64,000 nt of DNA from Mesorhizobium sp. YC-39 (GCF_025753795.1 NZ_JAOWPS010000001.1:1054001-1118000), one strand, 5' to 3'. Shown: positions 1 to 9,817, numbered from the stretch's first letter. The notes: generated by a model not told the origin, from the sequence alone. Made by a program: numbers and translations.

Positions 1-5
1 CGGTT

Positions 6-1358
6 ATGCCGTCTGCCGTGGCCAAAAAGGTCTTCGTCAAGACCTATGGCTGCCAGATGAACGTCTATGATTCGCAGCGCATGGCCGATGCGCTGGCGGC
101 TGACGGCTATGTGGCGACCGATGCCATCGGCGAGGCCGATCTGGTGCTGCTCAACACCTGTCACATTCGTGAAAAGGCGGCCGAAAAGGTCTATTCCGAG
201 CTCGGCCGCATCCGCGAGATGAAAGCCGAACGAGCCCAGGCCGGGCGCGAGATGCTGATCGGCGTTGCCGGCTGCGTCGCGCAGGCCGAGGGGGCCGAGA
301 TCATTCGCCGCTCGCCGGCCGTCGATCTGGTCATCGGTCCGCAGACCTACCACCGTCTGCCCGATGTCCTGGCACGGGTGCGCGGCGGCGAAAAGATCGT
401 CGAGACCGATTACGCCATCGAGGACAAATTCGATCATTTGCCGCAGCCCAGGCGCGCCGAGATCATCAAGCGTGGCGTCACGGCGTTCCTCACCGTGCAG
501 GAAGGCTGCGACAAATTCTGCACCTTCTGTGTCGTGCCCTATACGCGCGGTTCCGAGGTTTCAAGGCCGGTCGCGCAGATCGTCGCCGAGGCTGAACGGC
601 TGGCGGCAGCCGGCGTGCGCGAGGTGACGCTGCTTGGCCAGAACGTCAATGCCTGGCATGGCCAGGGCGAAAGTGGCGAGGAATGGGGCCTTGGCCGGCT
701 GCTGTTCAGGCTGGCCGAGATCCCCGGCCTGATGCGGCTGCGCTACACCACCAGCCATCCGCGCGACATGGATGACGAGCTGATCGAAGCCCACCGCGAC
801 CTGCCAGCGCTGATGCCTTATTTGCATCTGCCGGTGCAATCGGGCTCGGATCGCATCCTCAAGGCGATGAACCGCAGGCATACGGCGAAAGACTACCTGA
901 CGCTGCTCGACCGTATCCGTGCCGCGCGGCCGGATATCGCGCTTTCCGGCGATTTCATCGTCGGCTTCCCCGGCGAGACGGAAGCGGATTTCGAGGCGAC
1001 GATGGAACTGGTGCGCGAGGTGAATTATGCCTCGGCCTTCTCGTTCAAATATTCGCCGCGCCCCGGCACACCGGGTGCCGAGATGGCCGACCACGTGCCG
1101 GAAGCGGTCAAGGATGAGCGTCTGCAGCGGCTTCAGGCGCTGCTTTTGCAACAGCAGCAGGATTTCGGCTTGAGCCTGGTCGGCAGCACCATCGATACAC
1201 TGATCGAGAAGCCGGGCCGCCAGGCCGGCCAGAAGGTCGGCCGCTCGCCCTGGCTGCAGCCGGTTATTGTTGATGAAAAGGCCGGCGAAATCGGTGACAT
1301 TATCCAGGTACGAATCACGAAAACGGGCTACAACAGCCTGTTCGCCGAATTGGCCTGA
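6..1358 (+). CDS. miaB: tRNA-2-methylthio-N6-dimethylallyladenosine synthase MiaB
   Basis: Radical-SAM methylthiotransferase that converts i6A37 to ms2i6A37 in tRNAs reading U-starting codons. The N-terminal UPF0004 domain has the three cluster cysteines (C16 in TYGCQMN, C52 in NTCHIRE, C90 in VAGCVAQ). The radical-SAM cluster is CDKFCTFC (C168, C172, C175). The last ~65 residues fit a TRAM RNA-binding domain. Length (450 aa) is normal for the family. The reading frame is open to the left edge of the window, so the true start may lie upstream of the ATG at 6. phoH follows after 26 bp in the same direction, probably co-transcribed. Confidence 0.96.
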   Translation: MPSAVAKKVFVKTYGCQMNVYDSQRMADALAADGYVATDAIGEADLVLLNTCHIREKAAEKVYSELGRIREMKAERAQAGREMLIGVAGCVAQAEGAEIIRRSPAVDLVIGPQTYHRLPDVLARVRGGEKIVETDYAIEDKFDHLPQPRRAEIIKRGVTAFLTVQEGCDKFCTFCVVPYTRGSEVSRPVAQIVAEAERLAAAGVREVTLLGQNVNAWHGQGESGEEWGLGRLLFRLAEIPGLMRLRYTTSHPRDMDDELIEAHRDLPALMPYLHLPVQSGSDRILKAMNRRHTAKDYLTLLDRIRAARPDIALSGDFIVGFPGETEADFEATMELVREVNYASAFSFKYSPRPGTPGAEMADHVPEAVKDERLQRLQALLLQQQQDFGLSLVGSTIDTLIEKPGRQAGQKVGRSPWLQPVIVDEKAGEIGDIIQVRITKTGYNSLFAELA

Positions 1359-1384
1359 GGGTCTCGGCAGATGAGGAGAGACGG

Positions 1385-2434
1385 TTGAGCGCTGCGGAAG
1401 TGAAGAATCTGCCCCAGAATCCACCTTCAGGGGCCTCTGATATGGCGCACATCGTTCTGACTTTCGACAACAACAAGCTTGCCAGCGCCCTATACGGCCA
1501 GTTCGACGAGAACCTCGCCAGGCTCGAGCAGAAGCTCGGCGTCGATATCCGCTCGCGCGGCAACCAGTTGACCATCAAGGGGTCCGCCTCCGCCGCCGAG
1601 CAGGCGCGGCGCGCCCTGGATAATCTCTACGGCATTCTTCAGAAAGGCGTCGACATCGGCCAGTCGGATGTCGATGGCGCCGTGCGCATGGCGATCGCCG
1701 CCGACGATCAACTGACGCTGCCGACGCTGGAGCGCAAGGGCAAGGTGTCCGCGGCCCAGATATCGACGCGCAAGAAGACGATCTATGCCCGTTCGCTCAA
1801 CCAGGACGCCTATATGCGCGCGCTGGAGCGGTCCGAGCTTGTCTTCGGCATCGGCCCGGCCGGCACTGGCAAGACCTTCCTGGCGGTGGCACATGCGGCG
1901 ATGCTGCTGGAACGCGGCATGGTCGAGCGCATCGTATTGTCGCGCCCCGCCGTCGAGGCCGGCGAGCGGCTTGGCTTCCTGCCCGGCGACATGAAGGAGA
2001 AGGTCGATCCGTATCTGCGGCCGCTCTATGACGCGCTTTACGACATGATGCCGGCCGACAAGGTCGAGCGCGCGATTGCCGCCGAGGTGATCGAGATCGC
2101 GCCACTGGCCTTCATGCGCGGCCGCACGCTGGCGCACGCCGCGGTCATCCTCGACGAGGCGCAGAACACCACGCCGATGCAGATGAAGATGTTCCTGACC
2201 CGCCTCGGTGAAAATTCCCGCATGATCGTGACCGGCGATCCGACACAGATCGATCTGCCGCCAAACACCAAGTCGGGTCTGGTCGAGGCGCTGAGAATCC
2301 TCGACGGCGTCACCGGCATGGTGACGGTTCGCTTCAACGAAGGCGATGTCGTCAGGCACCCGCTGGTCGCCGAGATCGTCAAGGCCTACGACCGCGACGG
2401 CAAGCTGGCCCGGGGTCTGGACGCCGAAAGTTGA
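1385..2434 (+). CDS. phoH: PhoH family ATPase
   Basis: PhoH-like P-loop ATPase; in many bacteria this family is linked to RNA metabolism, and it sits next to ybeY as here. Walker A is GPAGTGKT (residues ~157-164) and Walker B is AVILDEAQN (~253-261). An N-terminal KH-like segment precedes them (residues ~20-90). The chosen start is TTG at 1385 because GAGGAG lies six bases upstream (1373-1378); an ATG at 1442 is the alternative and would remove 19 residues. ybeY begins 12 bp after the stop, in the conserved miaB-phoH-ybeY-corC order. Confidence 0.94.
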   Translation: MSAAEVKNLPQNPPSGASDMAHIVLTFDNNKLASALYGQFDENLARLEQKLGVDIRSRGNQLTIKGSASAAEQARRALDNLYGILQKGVDIGQSDVDGAVRMAIAADDQLTLPTLERKGKVSAAQISTRKKTIYARSLNQDAYMRALERSELVFGIGPAGTGKTFLAVAHAAMLLERGMVERIVLSRPAVEAGERLGFLPGDMKEKVDPYLRPLYDALYDMMPADKVERAIAAEVIEIAPLAFMRGRTLAHAAVILDEAQNTTPMQMKMFLTRLGENSRMIVTGDPTQIDLPPNTKSGLVEALRILDGVTGMVTVRFNEGDVVRHPLVAEIVKAYDRDGKLARGLDAES

Positions 2435-2446
2435 CGATGCGGCCGC

Positions 2447-2953
2447 ATGGCTGAGAGCAAAAGAGCGGGTGGCGAGAACAATGCGGTTCCCGTCGACATC
2501 GACATATCGGTCGAAGCGGGAGACTGGCCCGATGAGGCCGCGCTGACGCGGCTGGTCGATCGCGCCGTGTTGGCCGCCTTTGCCGAGACCGGCGTTGCCG
2601 GCCGCTCCGAACTCAGCATCCTCTTTTGCGACGACGCCCATATCCGCGGTCTCAACGCCAACTGGCGCGGCAAGGACAAGCCGACCAACGTCTTGTCTTT
2701 CCCGGCTTTTCCTTTTCACAAGGGCGGTCCGCTGCCGCCGATGCTGGGCGACATCGTGCTGGCCGCCGAGACGGTCGCCCGCGAAGCGACCCTGGAAGAC
2801 AAGTCCTTGGAGAACCATATCACCCATCTCGTCATCCATGGCCTGCTGCATTTGTTGGGCTACGATCACGAGACCGACGTCGAGGCCGAGGAGATGGAAG
2901 CGATCGAGCGCTCAGCACTTGCGAGGCTTGCCATTCCCGATCCCTACGCGTAA
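2447..2953 (+). CDS. ybeY: Endoribonuclease YbeY (rRNA maturation factor)
   Basis: Single-strand-specific metallo-endoribonuclease needed for 16S rRNA 3'-end maturation and 70S ribosome quality control; in Sinorhizobium it also affects sRNA regulation. The zinc motif H-x3-H-x5-H is present at H131, H135 and H141 ([13 protein letters not shown]). The N-terminal ~25 residues are a poorly conserved lead-in. Length of 168 aa is normal. It lies between phoH and a CorC-type gene, the standard order in Alphaproteobacteria. Confidence 0.95.
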   Translation: MAESKRAGGENNAVPVDIDISVEAGDWPDEAALTRLVDRAVLAAFAETGVAGRSELSILFCDDAHIRGLNANWRGKDKPTNVLSFPAFPFHKGGPLPPMLGDIVLAAETVAREATLEDKSLENHITHLVIHGLLHLLGYDHETDVEAEEMEAIERSALARLAIPDPYA

Positions 2954-2980
2954 CTAAAAAGACCAATTGACCGGACGACG

Positions 2981-4054
2981 ATGAACGACAAACCAGAAAC
3001 TGCCGCCCGCCCCGACGCCGGCAGTGCGACCAAGCCTTCCGAAACGGCGGAAGAGGGCTCGAGTCCGAGTACCACGACCGGCAGCATCGCCAGCGAGCCA
3101 TCGCCTGCCGGTCCTTCCCTGTTCGATCGCGTGCTCGGCCTGTTCAGGCAGCGCAATGGCACCAGCCTGCGCGAGGAGATCGCCGGCGCGCTCGCCGAGA
3201 CGACGAGCGACGCGGAATCTTTCTCGCCCGGCGAGCGGGCCATGCTCAACAACATCCTGCGTTTGCGCGAAGTGCGCGTCGAGGACGTCATGGTGCCGCG
3301 CGCCGACATCGAGGCGGTCGAGATCACCACGACGCTCGGCGATCTTCTGGGGCTGTTCGAGCAGTCCGGCCATTCCCGCATGCCGGTCTATTCCGAGACG
3401 CTCGACGACCCGCGTGGCATGGTCCACATCCGCGACGTGCTGGCCCACATCACCAAGATCGCCCGCGTCAAGAAGGGCAGGACGACCAGGAAGACGCCGG
3501 TCGCGACGGTTCTCGATCTCGCCAAGGTCGATCTCGCGCGCACCATCGGCGACCTGAACCTGATCCGCCCGGTGCTGTTCGTGCCGCCGTCCATGCTCGC
3601 CTCCGATCTCATGGGGCGCATGCAGACGACGCGCACCCAGATGGCGCTGGTCATCGACGAATATGGCGGCACCGACGGCCTCGCTTCGCTGGAGGACATC
3701 GTCGAGATGGTCGTCGGCGACATCGAGGACGAGCATGACGACGACGAGCCGATGATCACCCAGACCGGGGAGGGCGTGTTCGTCGTCGATGGCAAGGCCG
3801 AGATCGATGAGGTCACCAAGATGATCGGCGAGGATTTCGCCGCCGGCGAGCATGGCGAATATGTCGACACCATCGGCGGCATGATCTTCAACACGCTCGG
3901 CCGTGTTCCGGCCCGCGGCGAGGTGGTGCAGGCTATACCCGGCTTCGAGTTCCATGTGCTGGATGCTGATCCGCGCCGGGTCAAGCGCGTGCGCATCGTG
4001 GAGACCCAGAAAGGCGAACGCCGTCGGCGCGCCGCCCGCGCCGAACAAGCCTGA
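2981..4054 (+). CDS. CorC/TlyC-type CBS-domain protein
   Basis: Cytosolic member of the CorC/hemolysin C family. It has a disordered N-terminus rich in Pro, Ser and Thr (about residues 1-50), then a pair of CBS domains (~95-215, beginning near EDVMVPRADIEAV), then a C-terminal CorC_HlyC transporter-associated domain (~255-340). There is no DUF21 membrane domain, which separates it from the CNNM-like members. The family is associated with magnesium/cobalt efflux. The name hemolysin is historical and no such activity is inferred here. It is the last gene of the miaB-phoH-ybeY block. Confidence 0.9.
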   Translation: MNDKPETAARPDAGSATKPSETAEEGSSPSTTTGSIASEPSPAGPSLFDRVLGLFRQRNGTSLREEIAGALAETTSDAESFSPGERAMLNNILRLREVRVEDVMVPRADIEAVEITTTLGDLLGLFEQSGHSRMPVYSETLDDPRGMVHIRDVLAHITKIARVKKGRTTRKTPVATVLDLAKVDLARTIGDLNLIRPVLFVPPSMLASDLMGRMQTTRTQMALVIDEYGGTDGLASLEDIVEMVVGDIEDEHDDDEPMITQTGEGVFVVDGKAEIDEVTKMIGEDFAAGEHGEYVDTIGGMIFNTLGRVPARGEVVQAIPGFEFHVLDADPRRVKRVRIVETQKGERRRRAARAEQA

Positions 4055-4066
4055 GAAACGGCCGCC

Positions 4067-4537
4067 GTGACAGCCGACGACCCGTTCAGGCACTCGGTCC
4101 TTGGTTCGGGGATTTTCTACAAAGATCCGCGGGCTGCATTGGTCTGGCTTGAAAAGGCCTTCGGCTTCCAGCCGAGCATGATTGTCAGTGAGGTTGATGG
4201 CAGGCTCGTCCATGCCGAGATGCGTTTCGGCGATGGCTATGTCATCGTCGATTCCGAATGGGCCGACCACGTCGCCAGCCCGGCTTCGCTTGGCGGCAAG
4301 AACACGCAGTCGGTCTATGTGCGCCTGAAAGACGGGATAGACACCCATTGCGAGCAGGCGCGGGCGGCGGGAGCGGAGATCGTCCAGGAACCCGCCGACC
4401 AGTTCTACGGCGAACGGCAATACCGGGCGCGCGACCCCGAGGGCCATGTCTGGACCTTCACGCAGACCATACGCTCCGTTCCACGCGAGGAGGCCGAACA
4501 ACTGAGCGGCCTGCGGATCGAGGGCTGGCACCGATAG
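4067..4537 (+). CDS. VOC (glyoxalase/bleomycin-resistance-like) family protein
   Basis: Small 156-aa protein of the vicinal-oxygen-chelate superfamily, PhnB-like in style: GSGIFYKDPRAALVWLEKAFGF opens the first beta-alpha-beta unit, and QYRARDPEGHVWTFTQ closes the second. Substrate cannot be told from sequence. The start is GTG at 4067, 12 bp after the corC stop. It may be the tail of the same transcript, but this gene is not a constant member of that operon. The C-terminal WTFTQTIR region matches family members annotated as uncharacterised. Confidence 0.82.
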   Translation: MTADDPFRHSVLGSGIFYKDPRAALVWLEKAFGFQPSMIVSEVDGRLVHAEMRFGDGYVIVDSEWADHVASPASLGGKNTQSVYVRLKDGIDTHCEQARAAGAEIVQEPADQFYGERQYRARDPEGHVWTFTQTIRSVPREEAEQLSGLRIEGWHR

Positions 4538-4590
4538 TGGCTGAATTCAGCAATAAGCGACAATGGGTGGGAACGCTTTCCGGTTCTGCC

Positions 4591-5014
4591 CTAGCCGGTC
4601 CTTGTGAGCGCCATTTGCAATCTACCAAAAAGGGCACCGGCGATCGCGGAAATTGCGACACTTGGAATAGCTGCAACAGCAAGTACGCCAGTTAAGTCGG
4701 TGTAGTGTTCCCACGCATTAGGCGGTGGCGTCGAAAAGAGCGCCAAGCTGCCCCACAAAACAACATTCAGGACAGCGCAACCGACAAAAACCGGCGACCC
4801 ATGCCCATTTGGCGTGACGTCTGAGCGAATAAAAGGAAACGAAAACGCCTAGAACGAGCAACCCTGGACCATGACTTACACAAAAAGCAGGCCAAAAATC
4901 CAACGCGCTAAGGCCTCCGTTCCAAGGCCGGACCAGCGCGAGCAACAGGAGTGCACTTGGGACGGAAACCACCAGGATGCCGAGAAAGCCGTAGAGAATC
5001 GAGTATCGCTTCAA
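4591..5014 (-). pseudogene. Frameshifted small membrane protein gene
   Basis: Two minus-strand reading frames together make one plausible membrane protein. The first begins at TTG 5014 (LKRYSILYGFLGILVVSV) with an AGGAGG box ten bases upstream (complement of 5025-5030). It gives two hydrophobic segments, then continues as non-hydrophobic, Cys-rich sequence. The second frame, open from about 4845, reads FIRSDVTPNGHGSPVF, then VLNVVLWGSLALFSTP and GVLAVAAIPSVAISAIAGAL, and stops with TAG at 4591-4593. Joining them needs a one-base shift near 4820-4848. It is either a recent pseudogene or a sequencing error. No family recognised. Confidence 0.6.
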
Positions 5015-5182
5015 TCGAGTTATGCCTCCTGTAGCGATCAGCACCATGACATCCTGGCCAGAACCTGCAAAGGGCCATGAGTTGAAACTCAAGCCGGGCA
5101 GACCCGAGGTCGGCGCCGTTTGGTGCGCGGGCCGCTCCCTGATAAATCTTGCTTCCTGATTCGCGCGACTCGGGAAGTGTGC

Positions 5183-6775
5183 ATGGAGCGCCTGGCCGGC
5201 CGGATAATTCTGCTATGGGGTTGGCGGCGCGCACTGGTGGCGTTCCTTGCCGGGGCGCTGGCGGTTCTTGCCCAGGCGCCTTACGACTTCTTCGCCGTCT
5301 GTTTCATCTCGTTTCCGCTGCTGGTCTGGCTGCTCGACGGCGCGACCGGTGAAGCGTCCGATGGTTGGCTCAGGCGTCTGCGGCCGGCCTTCGCCATCGG
5401 CTGGTGGTTCGGCTTCGGCTATTTCCTCGCCGGCCTGTGGTGGATCGGCCAGGCACTTCTGGTTGAGGCCGACAGCTTCGCCTGGGCGCTTCCCTTCGCC
5501 GTAGTCGGAATTCCACTGGCGCTCGCCTTCTTCTACGGCTTCGCGACGGTGGTCGCCCGGCTGCTGTGGAGCAACGATATCGGCCGCATCGCCGCCCTTG
5601 CCTTCGGCTTCGGCCTGGCGGAATGGCTGCGTGGCTTCCTCTTCACCGGCTTTCCGTGGAATGCAATCGGCTATGCCGCGATGCCGGTGCCCTTGCTGAT
5701 GCAGAGCGTATCGGTGACCGGCATGGTCGGCATGAACGCGCTGGCAGTCTTCGTTTTTGCTTTGCCGGCTTTGCTTGTGGCACGCCGGCATGTGCGCCTG
5801 GGTGCGGCACTGCTTGTTCTCCTCGTGGCGGCTCATGTCGGCTTCGGCTATGTCAGGCTTGCTGCTCCGGAGAAGCCGGCCGAGCGGAACCTCGATGTCC
5901 GTATCGTGCAGCCGGCCGTCGATCTCTCGGAGAAGTGGGACGCTTCGGTGCGCGATCGCATCTTTGCCACCATGATGGGGCTCTCGGCCAAGACGCCCGA
6001 GCCTGGCCATGACAAGCCGCAATTGATCCTGTGGCCGGAAACCTCCGTGCCGTTTCTTCTGACCGAACGTCCCGATGCACTGACCGCGCTGGGAGATATG
6101 CTCGGCGACGGCCAATTGCTGATCGCTGGCATCGTCCGGGAGGAGGGCGGCTCGGCCGCGAGTGCCGACGCCCGCTACTACAATTCCGTGGTAGCCATCG
6201 ACGACAAGGGAGAAATCGCTGACGCCGTCGACAAGGTTCACTTGGTGCCGTTTGGAGAATATCTGCCTTTCGCCGGATTGCTCGGCCGTTTCGGGCTCGA
6301 GCAACTGGTCGCCGGACCGATGAATTTCGCTGCCGGCAATGAGCGGCATCCGATCACGCTTCCCGGCGGCATCCGTGCACTTCCGTTCATTTGCTATGAA
6401 GTCATCTTTCCCGATCTGGTAGCTGTTGACGCTACGTCAGCCGAGCTTATTGTGAACGTAACGAACGATGCGTGGTTCGGGGACACGCCTGGCCCCTACC
6501 AGCATTTCAGACAGGCGCAGGTTCGTGCGGTGGAGAACGGGGTGCCCCTCTTGCGCGCAGCCAATAACGGCATTTCCGCTGTGGTCGATCCGCGCGGACG
6601 CATCGTCGACGCGCTGGCGATCGACGCGCGCGGCGCCATCGATGTCCGCGTGCCGATTTCCAATCAAGCCATCGTCTCCTCCGGTCAAAGACGCTTTAAC
6701 GGAATGCTGATCATGTTGCTGCTTGCCCTTGCGGCATGCGCATTGAATGTAAGGCAAAGGCTACGGGTGAATTGA
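5183..6775 (+). CDS. lnt: Apolipoprotein N-acyltransferase Lnt
   Basis: Inner-membrane enzyme that adds the third acyl chain to the N-terminal cysteine of lipoproteins, the last step before Lol export. The N-terminal half (about 230 residues) is a series of hydrophobic helices; the C-terminal half is a carbon-nitrogen hydrolase domain. The catalytic triad is visible: Glu in LWPETSVPF, Lys in [14 protein letters not shown], Cys in FICYEVIFP. The start was placed at ATG 5183 ([12 protein letters not shown], 530 aa). A GTG at 5120 would add 21 residues without family character. The regulator and metK follow. Confidence 0.95.
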   Translation: MERLAGRIILLWGWRRALVAFLAGALAVLAQAPYDFFAVCFISFPLLVWLLDGATGEASDGWLRRLRPAFAIGWWFGFGYFLAGLWWIGQALLVEADSFAWALPFAVVGIPLALAFFYGFATVVARLLWSNDIGRIAALAFGFGLAEWLRGFLFTGFPWNAIGYAAMPVPLLMQSVSVTGMVGMNALAVFVFALPALLVARRHVRLGAALLVLLVAAHVGFGYVRLAAPEKPAERNLDVRIVQPAVDLSEKWDASVRDRIFATMMGLSAKTPEPGHDKPQLILWPETSVPFLLTERPDALTALGDMLGDGQLLIAGIVREEGGSAASADARYYNSVVAIDDKGEIADAVDKVHLVPFGEYLPFAGLLGRFGLEQLVAGPMNFAAGNERHPITLPGGIRALPFICYEVIFPDLVAVDATSAELIVNVTNDAWFGDTPGPYQHFRQAQVRAVENGVPLLRAANNGISAVVDPRGRIVDALAIDARGAIDVRVPISNQAIVSSGQRRFNGMLIMLLLALAACALNVRQRLRVN

Positions 6776-6801
6776 CAGTCGACACATTAGAAACTCATAC
6801 T
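6772..6801 (+). promoter_or_regulatory. Candidate sigma70-type promoter for the PraR-like regulator
   Basis: TTGACA at 6772-6777 (overlapping the lnt stop codon) and CATACT at 6796-6801, separated by 18 bp. This gives a leader of roughly 105 nt before the ATG at 6915. A weak inverted pair CCGGCTTT / AAAGCCGG lies inside that leader. Called on motif match only. Confidence 0.5.
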
Positions 6802-6914
6802 GTAAGCGCCTGAAATTTCTCGAAGTCGGTGGGGCGTTGTGTTGGGGCACTGCCGCCGGCTTTGTTTGGGCAAGAAAAAATAGAAAAAGCCGGAAAAATT
6901 CGGCGAGGAAAAAA

Positions 6915-7334
6915 ATGACAGAAGAGAACAAGAAGAAGCCGAATCCTATCGACATCCATGTCGGAAGTCGTGTCAGGCTTCGGCGAAACATGTTGGGAAT
7001 GAGTCAGGAAAAGCTGGGCGAGAACCTCGGCATAACCTTTCAGCAGATACAGAAATACGAAAAGGGGACCAATCGCGTCGGCGCCAGCCGCTTGCAGGCA
7101 ATCGCCTCGATTCTCGGCGTGCCTGTCGCCTTCTTCTTCGAGGATGCGCCAGGCCAGGAGGCCGTGGGTAACCGCGGGTTTGCCGAAGATACATCGATGA
7201 CTTTTGCCGTCGAATTCTGCGGCAGTCCGGAAGGTCTCCAGCTCAACCGTGCCTTCGTCAAGATCGCCGACGTGAAGGTTCGCCGCAAGATCATCGAGCT
7301 GGTGAAAGCCCTTTCCGTCGACGAAGTTGATTGA
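6915..7334 (+). CDS. XRE-family transcriptional regulator, PraR/PhrR-like
   Basis: A 139-residue helix-turn-helix protein of the SinR/Xre type. The Xre domain spans residues ~13-70 (IHVGSRVRLRRNMLGMSQEKLG then GITFQQIQKYEKGTNRVGASRL), followed by a short C-terminal helical tail. In rhizobia, close relatives located beside metK are known as PhrR (low-pH response, Sinorhizobium) and PraR (Azorhizobium/Rhizobium, control of attachment and host-associated phenotypes); the assignment here is by remembered similarity. Start chosen at ATG 6915 preceded by GGCGAGGAAA; an upstream TTG at 6837 in frame gives a Lys/Arg-rich extension unlike the family. Confidence 0.85.
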   Translation: MTEENKKKPNPIDIHVGSRVRLRRNMLGMSQEKLGENLGITFQQIQKYEKGTNRVGASRLQAIASILGVPVAFFFEDAPGQEAVGNRGFAEDTSMTFAVEFCGSPEGLQLNRAFVKIADVKVRRKIIELVKALSVDEVD

Positions 7335-7665
7335 TCCGGCAGGCCGCTGAAGGTCGAAAAAGGCTGGGGCGTCATAGCGGGGCACGCAAATTCCTGTGGC
7401 CGCACGCATCGCGGAATTTGCATTCCGTGGACATGGCGGAACGGGGATCGATTTTGCTCGACACGCATCCCCAAAGCCGTTTTTCTTCAGCCCGTTAAAA
7501 CGAGGGACGGCGCCGCCGCCCTGCCGCCATCTGAGGATACGAAGATAATAGCATTGAAATTCACGCCAGAGCGGCCACGCCGCTTGACGAGCGGCGGCTG
7601 GCACCGCTAACACGTGGCGCGCCAAGATCGGCAGCCTGCCGATATTTTTTCAAGAGGGGACACCC
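7335..7665 (+). promoter_or_regulatory. Intergenic region and structured leader of metK
   Basis: About 330 bp without a gene. A candidate promoter is CTGCCG (7521-7526), 17 bp, GATAAT (7544-7549), which would start RNA near 7556. The ~110-nt leader contains a hairpin, CGCCGC / GCGGCG (7578-7583 with 7591-7596, 7-nt loop), then a terminator-like hairpin at 7627-7650. GGCTG at 7596-7600 can pair with CAGCC at 7632-7636, so an alternative fold that breaks the terminator is possible. This is the layout of a transcription-attenuation riboswitch, but it does not match the SAM-II or SAM/SAH consensus I remember. Confidence 0.45.
7627..7650 (+). terminator. Terminator-like hairpin just upstream of metK
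   Basis: Stem ATCGGC (7627-7632) / GCCGAT (7638-7643), 5-nt loop, then A and six T (7645-7650). It sits 15 bases before the metK GTG, and the ribosome-binding site AGAGGGGA (7653-7660) follows immediately. It therefore cannot be the end of the upstream regulator gene, 290 bp away, without also affecting metK. Confidence 0.6.
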
Positions 7666-8943
7666 GTGACGCGGCAGAACTACTTCTTTACCTCGGAATC
7701 CGTTGCCGAGGGTCATCCCGACAAGGTTTGTGATCGTATCTCCGACGAGATCGTCGATCTGGTCTATCGAGAGGCCAGGAAGACCGGCATGGATCCCTGG
7801 AAGGTCCGCGTCGCCTGCGAAACGCTGGCGACCACGAACCGCGTCGTCATCGCCGGCGAGGTGCGCGTTCCCGAGACACTGCTCAAGAAGGACAAGGAAG
7901 GCAACATCCTGAAGGATGCCGCCGGCCATCCGATCGTCAATCCGGCGAAGTTCAAATCGGTCGCCCGCAAGGCCATCCGCGAAATCGGCTACGAACAGGC
8001 CGGTTTCCACTGGAAGACGGCAAAGATCGACGTTCTGCTGCACGGCCAGTCGCCGGATATCGGCCAGGGTGTCGACAATGCCTCCGACCGCCAGGGCGAG
8101 GAAGGGGCCGGCGACCAGGGCATCATGTTCGGCTATGCCTGCCGTGAGACGCCCGACCTGATGCCGGCGCCGATCTACTATAGCCACAAGATCCTCGAAC
8201 TGCTGGCCGCCGCGCGCCATGAGGGCAGTGGCGATGCCGGCCGGCTTGGCCCGGATGCCAAAAGCCAGGTCACCGTCCGCTATGTCGACGGCAAGGCGGC
8301 CGAGGCAACGCAGATCGTGCTGTCGACCCAGCATCTCGATGCGACCTGGGATTCCAAGAAGGTCCGCAAGGTTGTCGAACCCTATATCCGCGAGGCGCTT
8401 GGCGATCTCAAGATCGCTGACAATTGCAACTGGTACATCAACCCGACGGGCAAGTTTGTCATCGGCGGGCCTGATGGCGACGCCGGCCTGACCGGCCGCA
8501 AGATCATTGTCGACACCTATGGTGGCGCAGCCCCCCATGGCGGCGGTGCTTTCTCCGGCAAGGACACCACCAAGGTCGACCGCTCCGCCGCCTATGCGGC
8601 GCGCTACCTCGCCAAGAATGTCGTGGCGGCCAAGCTCGCTGATCGCTGCACCATCCAGCTTTCCTACGCCATCGGCGTCGCCCAGCCATTGTCGGTCTAT
8701 GTCGACCTGCACGGCACCGGCAAGGTCGATGAGGCGAGGCTCGAGCAGGCGCTGCGCAGCGTAATGGACCTGTCGCCGTCCGGCATCCGCCGCCACCTCG
8801 ATCTCAACAAGCCGATTTACGCCAAGACGTCGTCTTACGGCCATTTCGGCCGCAAGGCCGGCCGTGACGGGTCGTTCTCTTGGGAGAAGACCGATCTGGC
8901 CAAGGCGCTCAAGGACGCGGTCGCCGACCCGGTCGCCGCCTAA
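7666..8943 (+). CDS. metK: S-adenosylmethionine synthase MetK
   Basis: Makes S-adenosylmethionine from methionine and ATP. Family signatures are present: [16 protein letters not shown] near the N-terminus, [11 protein letters not shown] near residue 130, and [15 protein letters not shown] in the C-terminal part. Length of 425 aa is long compared with the ~385 aa of enterobacterial enzymes but usual for rhizobia. The start is GTG at 7666 with AGAGGGGA six bases upstream. trmB follows after 11 bp and is likely co-transcribed, which pairs SAM synthesis with a SAM-dependent tRNA methyltransferase. Confidence 0.97.
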   Translation: MTRQNYFFTSESVAEGHPDKVCDRISDEIVDLVYREARKTGMDPWKVRVACETLATTNRVVIAGEVRVPETLLKKDKEGNILKDAAGHPIVNPAKFKSVARKAIREIGYEQAGFHWKTAKIDVLLHGQSPDIGQGVDNASDRQGEEGAGDQGIMFGYACRETPDLMPAPIYYSHKILELLAAARHEGSGDAGRLGPDAKSQVTVRYVDGKAAEATQIVLSTQHLDATWDSKKVRKVVEPYIREALGDLKIADNCNWYINPTGKFVIGGPDGDAGLTGRKIIVDTYGGAAPHGGGAFSGKDTTKVDRSAAYAARYLAKNVVAAKLADRCTIQLSYAIGVAQPLSVYVDLHGTGKVDEARLEQALRSVMDLSPSGIRRHLDLNKPIYAKTSSYGHFGRKAGRDGSFSWEKTDLAKALKDAVADPVAA

Positions 8944-8954
8944 CCGCGACGCCC

Positions 8955-9686
8955 ATGGATCCGAAAGACCGGGATCCGGAAAACCGGGACCCGAAAGACC
9001 GGCCAAGCCGTGCGACCGAAGCGTTCTTCGGTCGCCGGCGCGGCAAGACCATCCGTCCGCAGCAGCAGGCGGCACTGGAAACCGGCTTCAGGACATACCG
9101 GCTCGATCTGACTGCGGCACCGCCGGCCGATCTGCGTAGCCTGTTCGAAGCCGATGTCGGCGCGATCCACCTCGAAATCGGTTTCGGCGGTGGCGAGCAC
9201 CTGTTGCATCGCGCGACGGCGTCTCCGGCGACCGGCTTTATCGGCGTCGAGCCTTTCGTCAACGGCATGGCCAAGATGATGATGGCGGTCAGGGAACGGC
9301 CGCTTGCCAATCTTCGGGTCTACGATGACGACGCCACGCGCCTGCTCGACTGGCTGCCGCAAGCCTCGCTCGACGGCATCGACCTTCTCTATCCAGATCC
9401 CTGGCCGAAGAAGAAACACTGGAAGCGCCGCTTCGTCAGTCCCCTCAATCTCGACCGTTTCGCGCGCGTCCTGCAGCCTGGCGGAAAGTTCCGCTTCGCT
9501 TCCGATATCGATAGCTATGTGAACTGGACACTGCTCAACTGCAGGGCGCATGATGCATTCGTGTGGCAGGCCGGCGAGGCGGCCGACTGGCATCAGCCTT
9601 ATGAAGCCTGGCCGGGGACGCGCTACGAGGCAAAGGCCATTCGCGAGGGCCGGCGGCCGGCCTATCTCACCTTCGTTCGGAAATAG
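8955..9686 (+). CDS. trmB: tRNA (guanine-N7)-methyltransferase TrmB
   Basis: Methylates G46 of tRNAs to m7G. The Rossmann SAM-binding motif is [12 protein letters not shown], and the family signature [17 protein letters not shown] is intact. Start set at ATG 8955 (243 aa). The first 16 residues are an internally repetitive charged stretch with [10 protein letters not shown] and DPKDR in tandem, encoded by near-identical 15-bp units. This looks like a slipped-repeat extension, and the enzyme proper begins around [12 protein letters not shown]. It directly follows metK. Confidence 0.95.
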   Translation: MDPKDRDPENRDPKDRPSRATEAFFGRRRGKTIRPQQQAALETGFRTYRLDLTAAPPADLRSLFEADVGAIHLEIGFGGGEHLLHRATASPATGFIGVEPFVNGMAKMMMAVRERPLANLRVYDDDATRLLDWLPQASLDGIDLLYPDPWPKKKHWKRRFVSPLNLDRFARVLQPGGKFRFASDIDSYVNWTLLNCRAHDAFVWQAGEAADWHQPYEAWPGTRYEAKAIREGRRPAYLTFVRK

Positions 9687-9743
9687 CGCCTGTTCGGCAA
9701 TACCACCGTCACCGCGTGACGTTCAGACGCCAAATTGGCCTAC

Positions 9744-9792
9744 TGCACGTCGCGCAAAAAACAACAATCCAAAACGCGTCGACGCGCTTTAG
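9744..9792 (+). repeat. Degenerate copy of the A-B palindromic mosaic repeat
   Basis: Half of the A palindrome (GCACGTCGCGCAAAA) is followed by the AACAACAATC spacer and a collapsed B palindrome (ACGCGTCGACGCGCTTTAG). It matches, piece by piece, the composite repeats at 30734-30837 and 32005-32108, but the A right arm is missing. It lies between the convergent trmB and the small gene at 9818 and may act as a transcript end. Confidence 0.6.
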
Positions 9793-9817
9793 GCATCAAG
9801 CCGGCAAGCAGGCTGCC

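Noticed and set aside
1490..4531. Long antisense frames opposite phoH/ybeY and corC/VOC (459 and 525 codons)
   Set aside because: Composition is His/Asp/Arg/Gly-rich shadow sequence with no recognisable domain, lying over well-conserved plus-strand genes.
7556..7665. SAM-II or SAM/SAH riboswitch upstream of metK
   Set aside because: The conserved cores I remember for these classes are not present. Only the general attenuator layout is reported.
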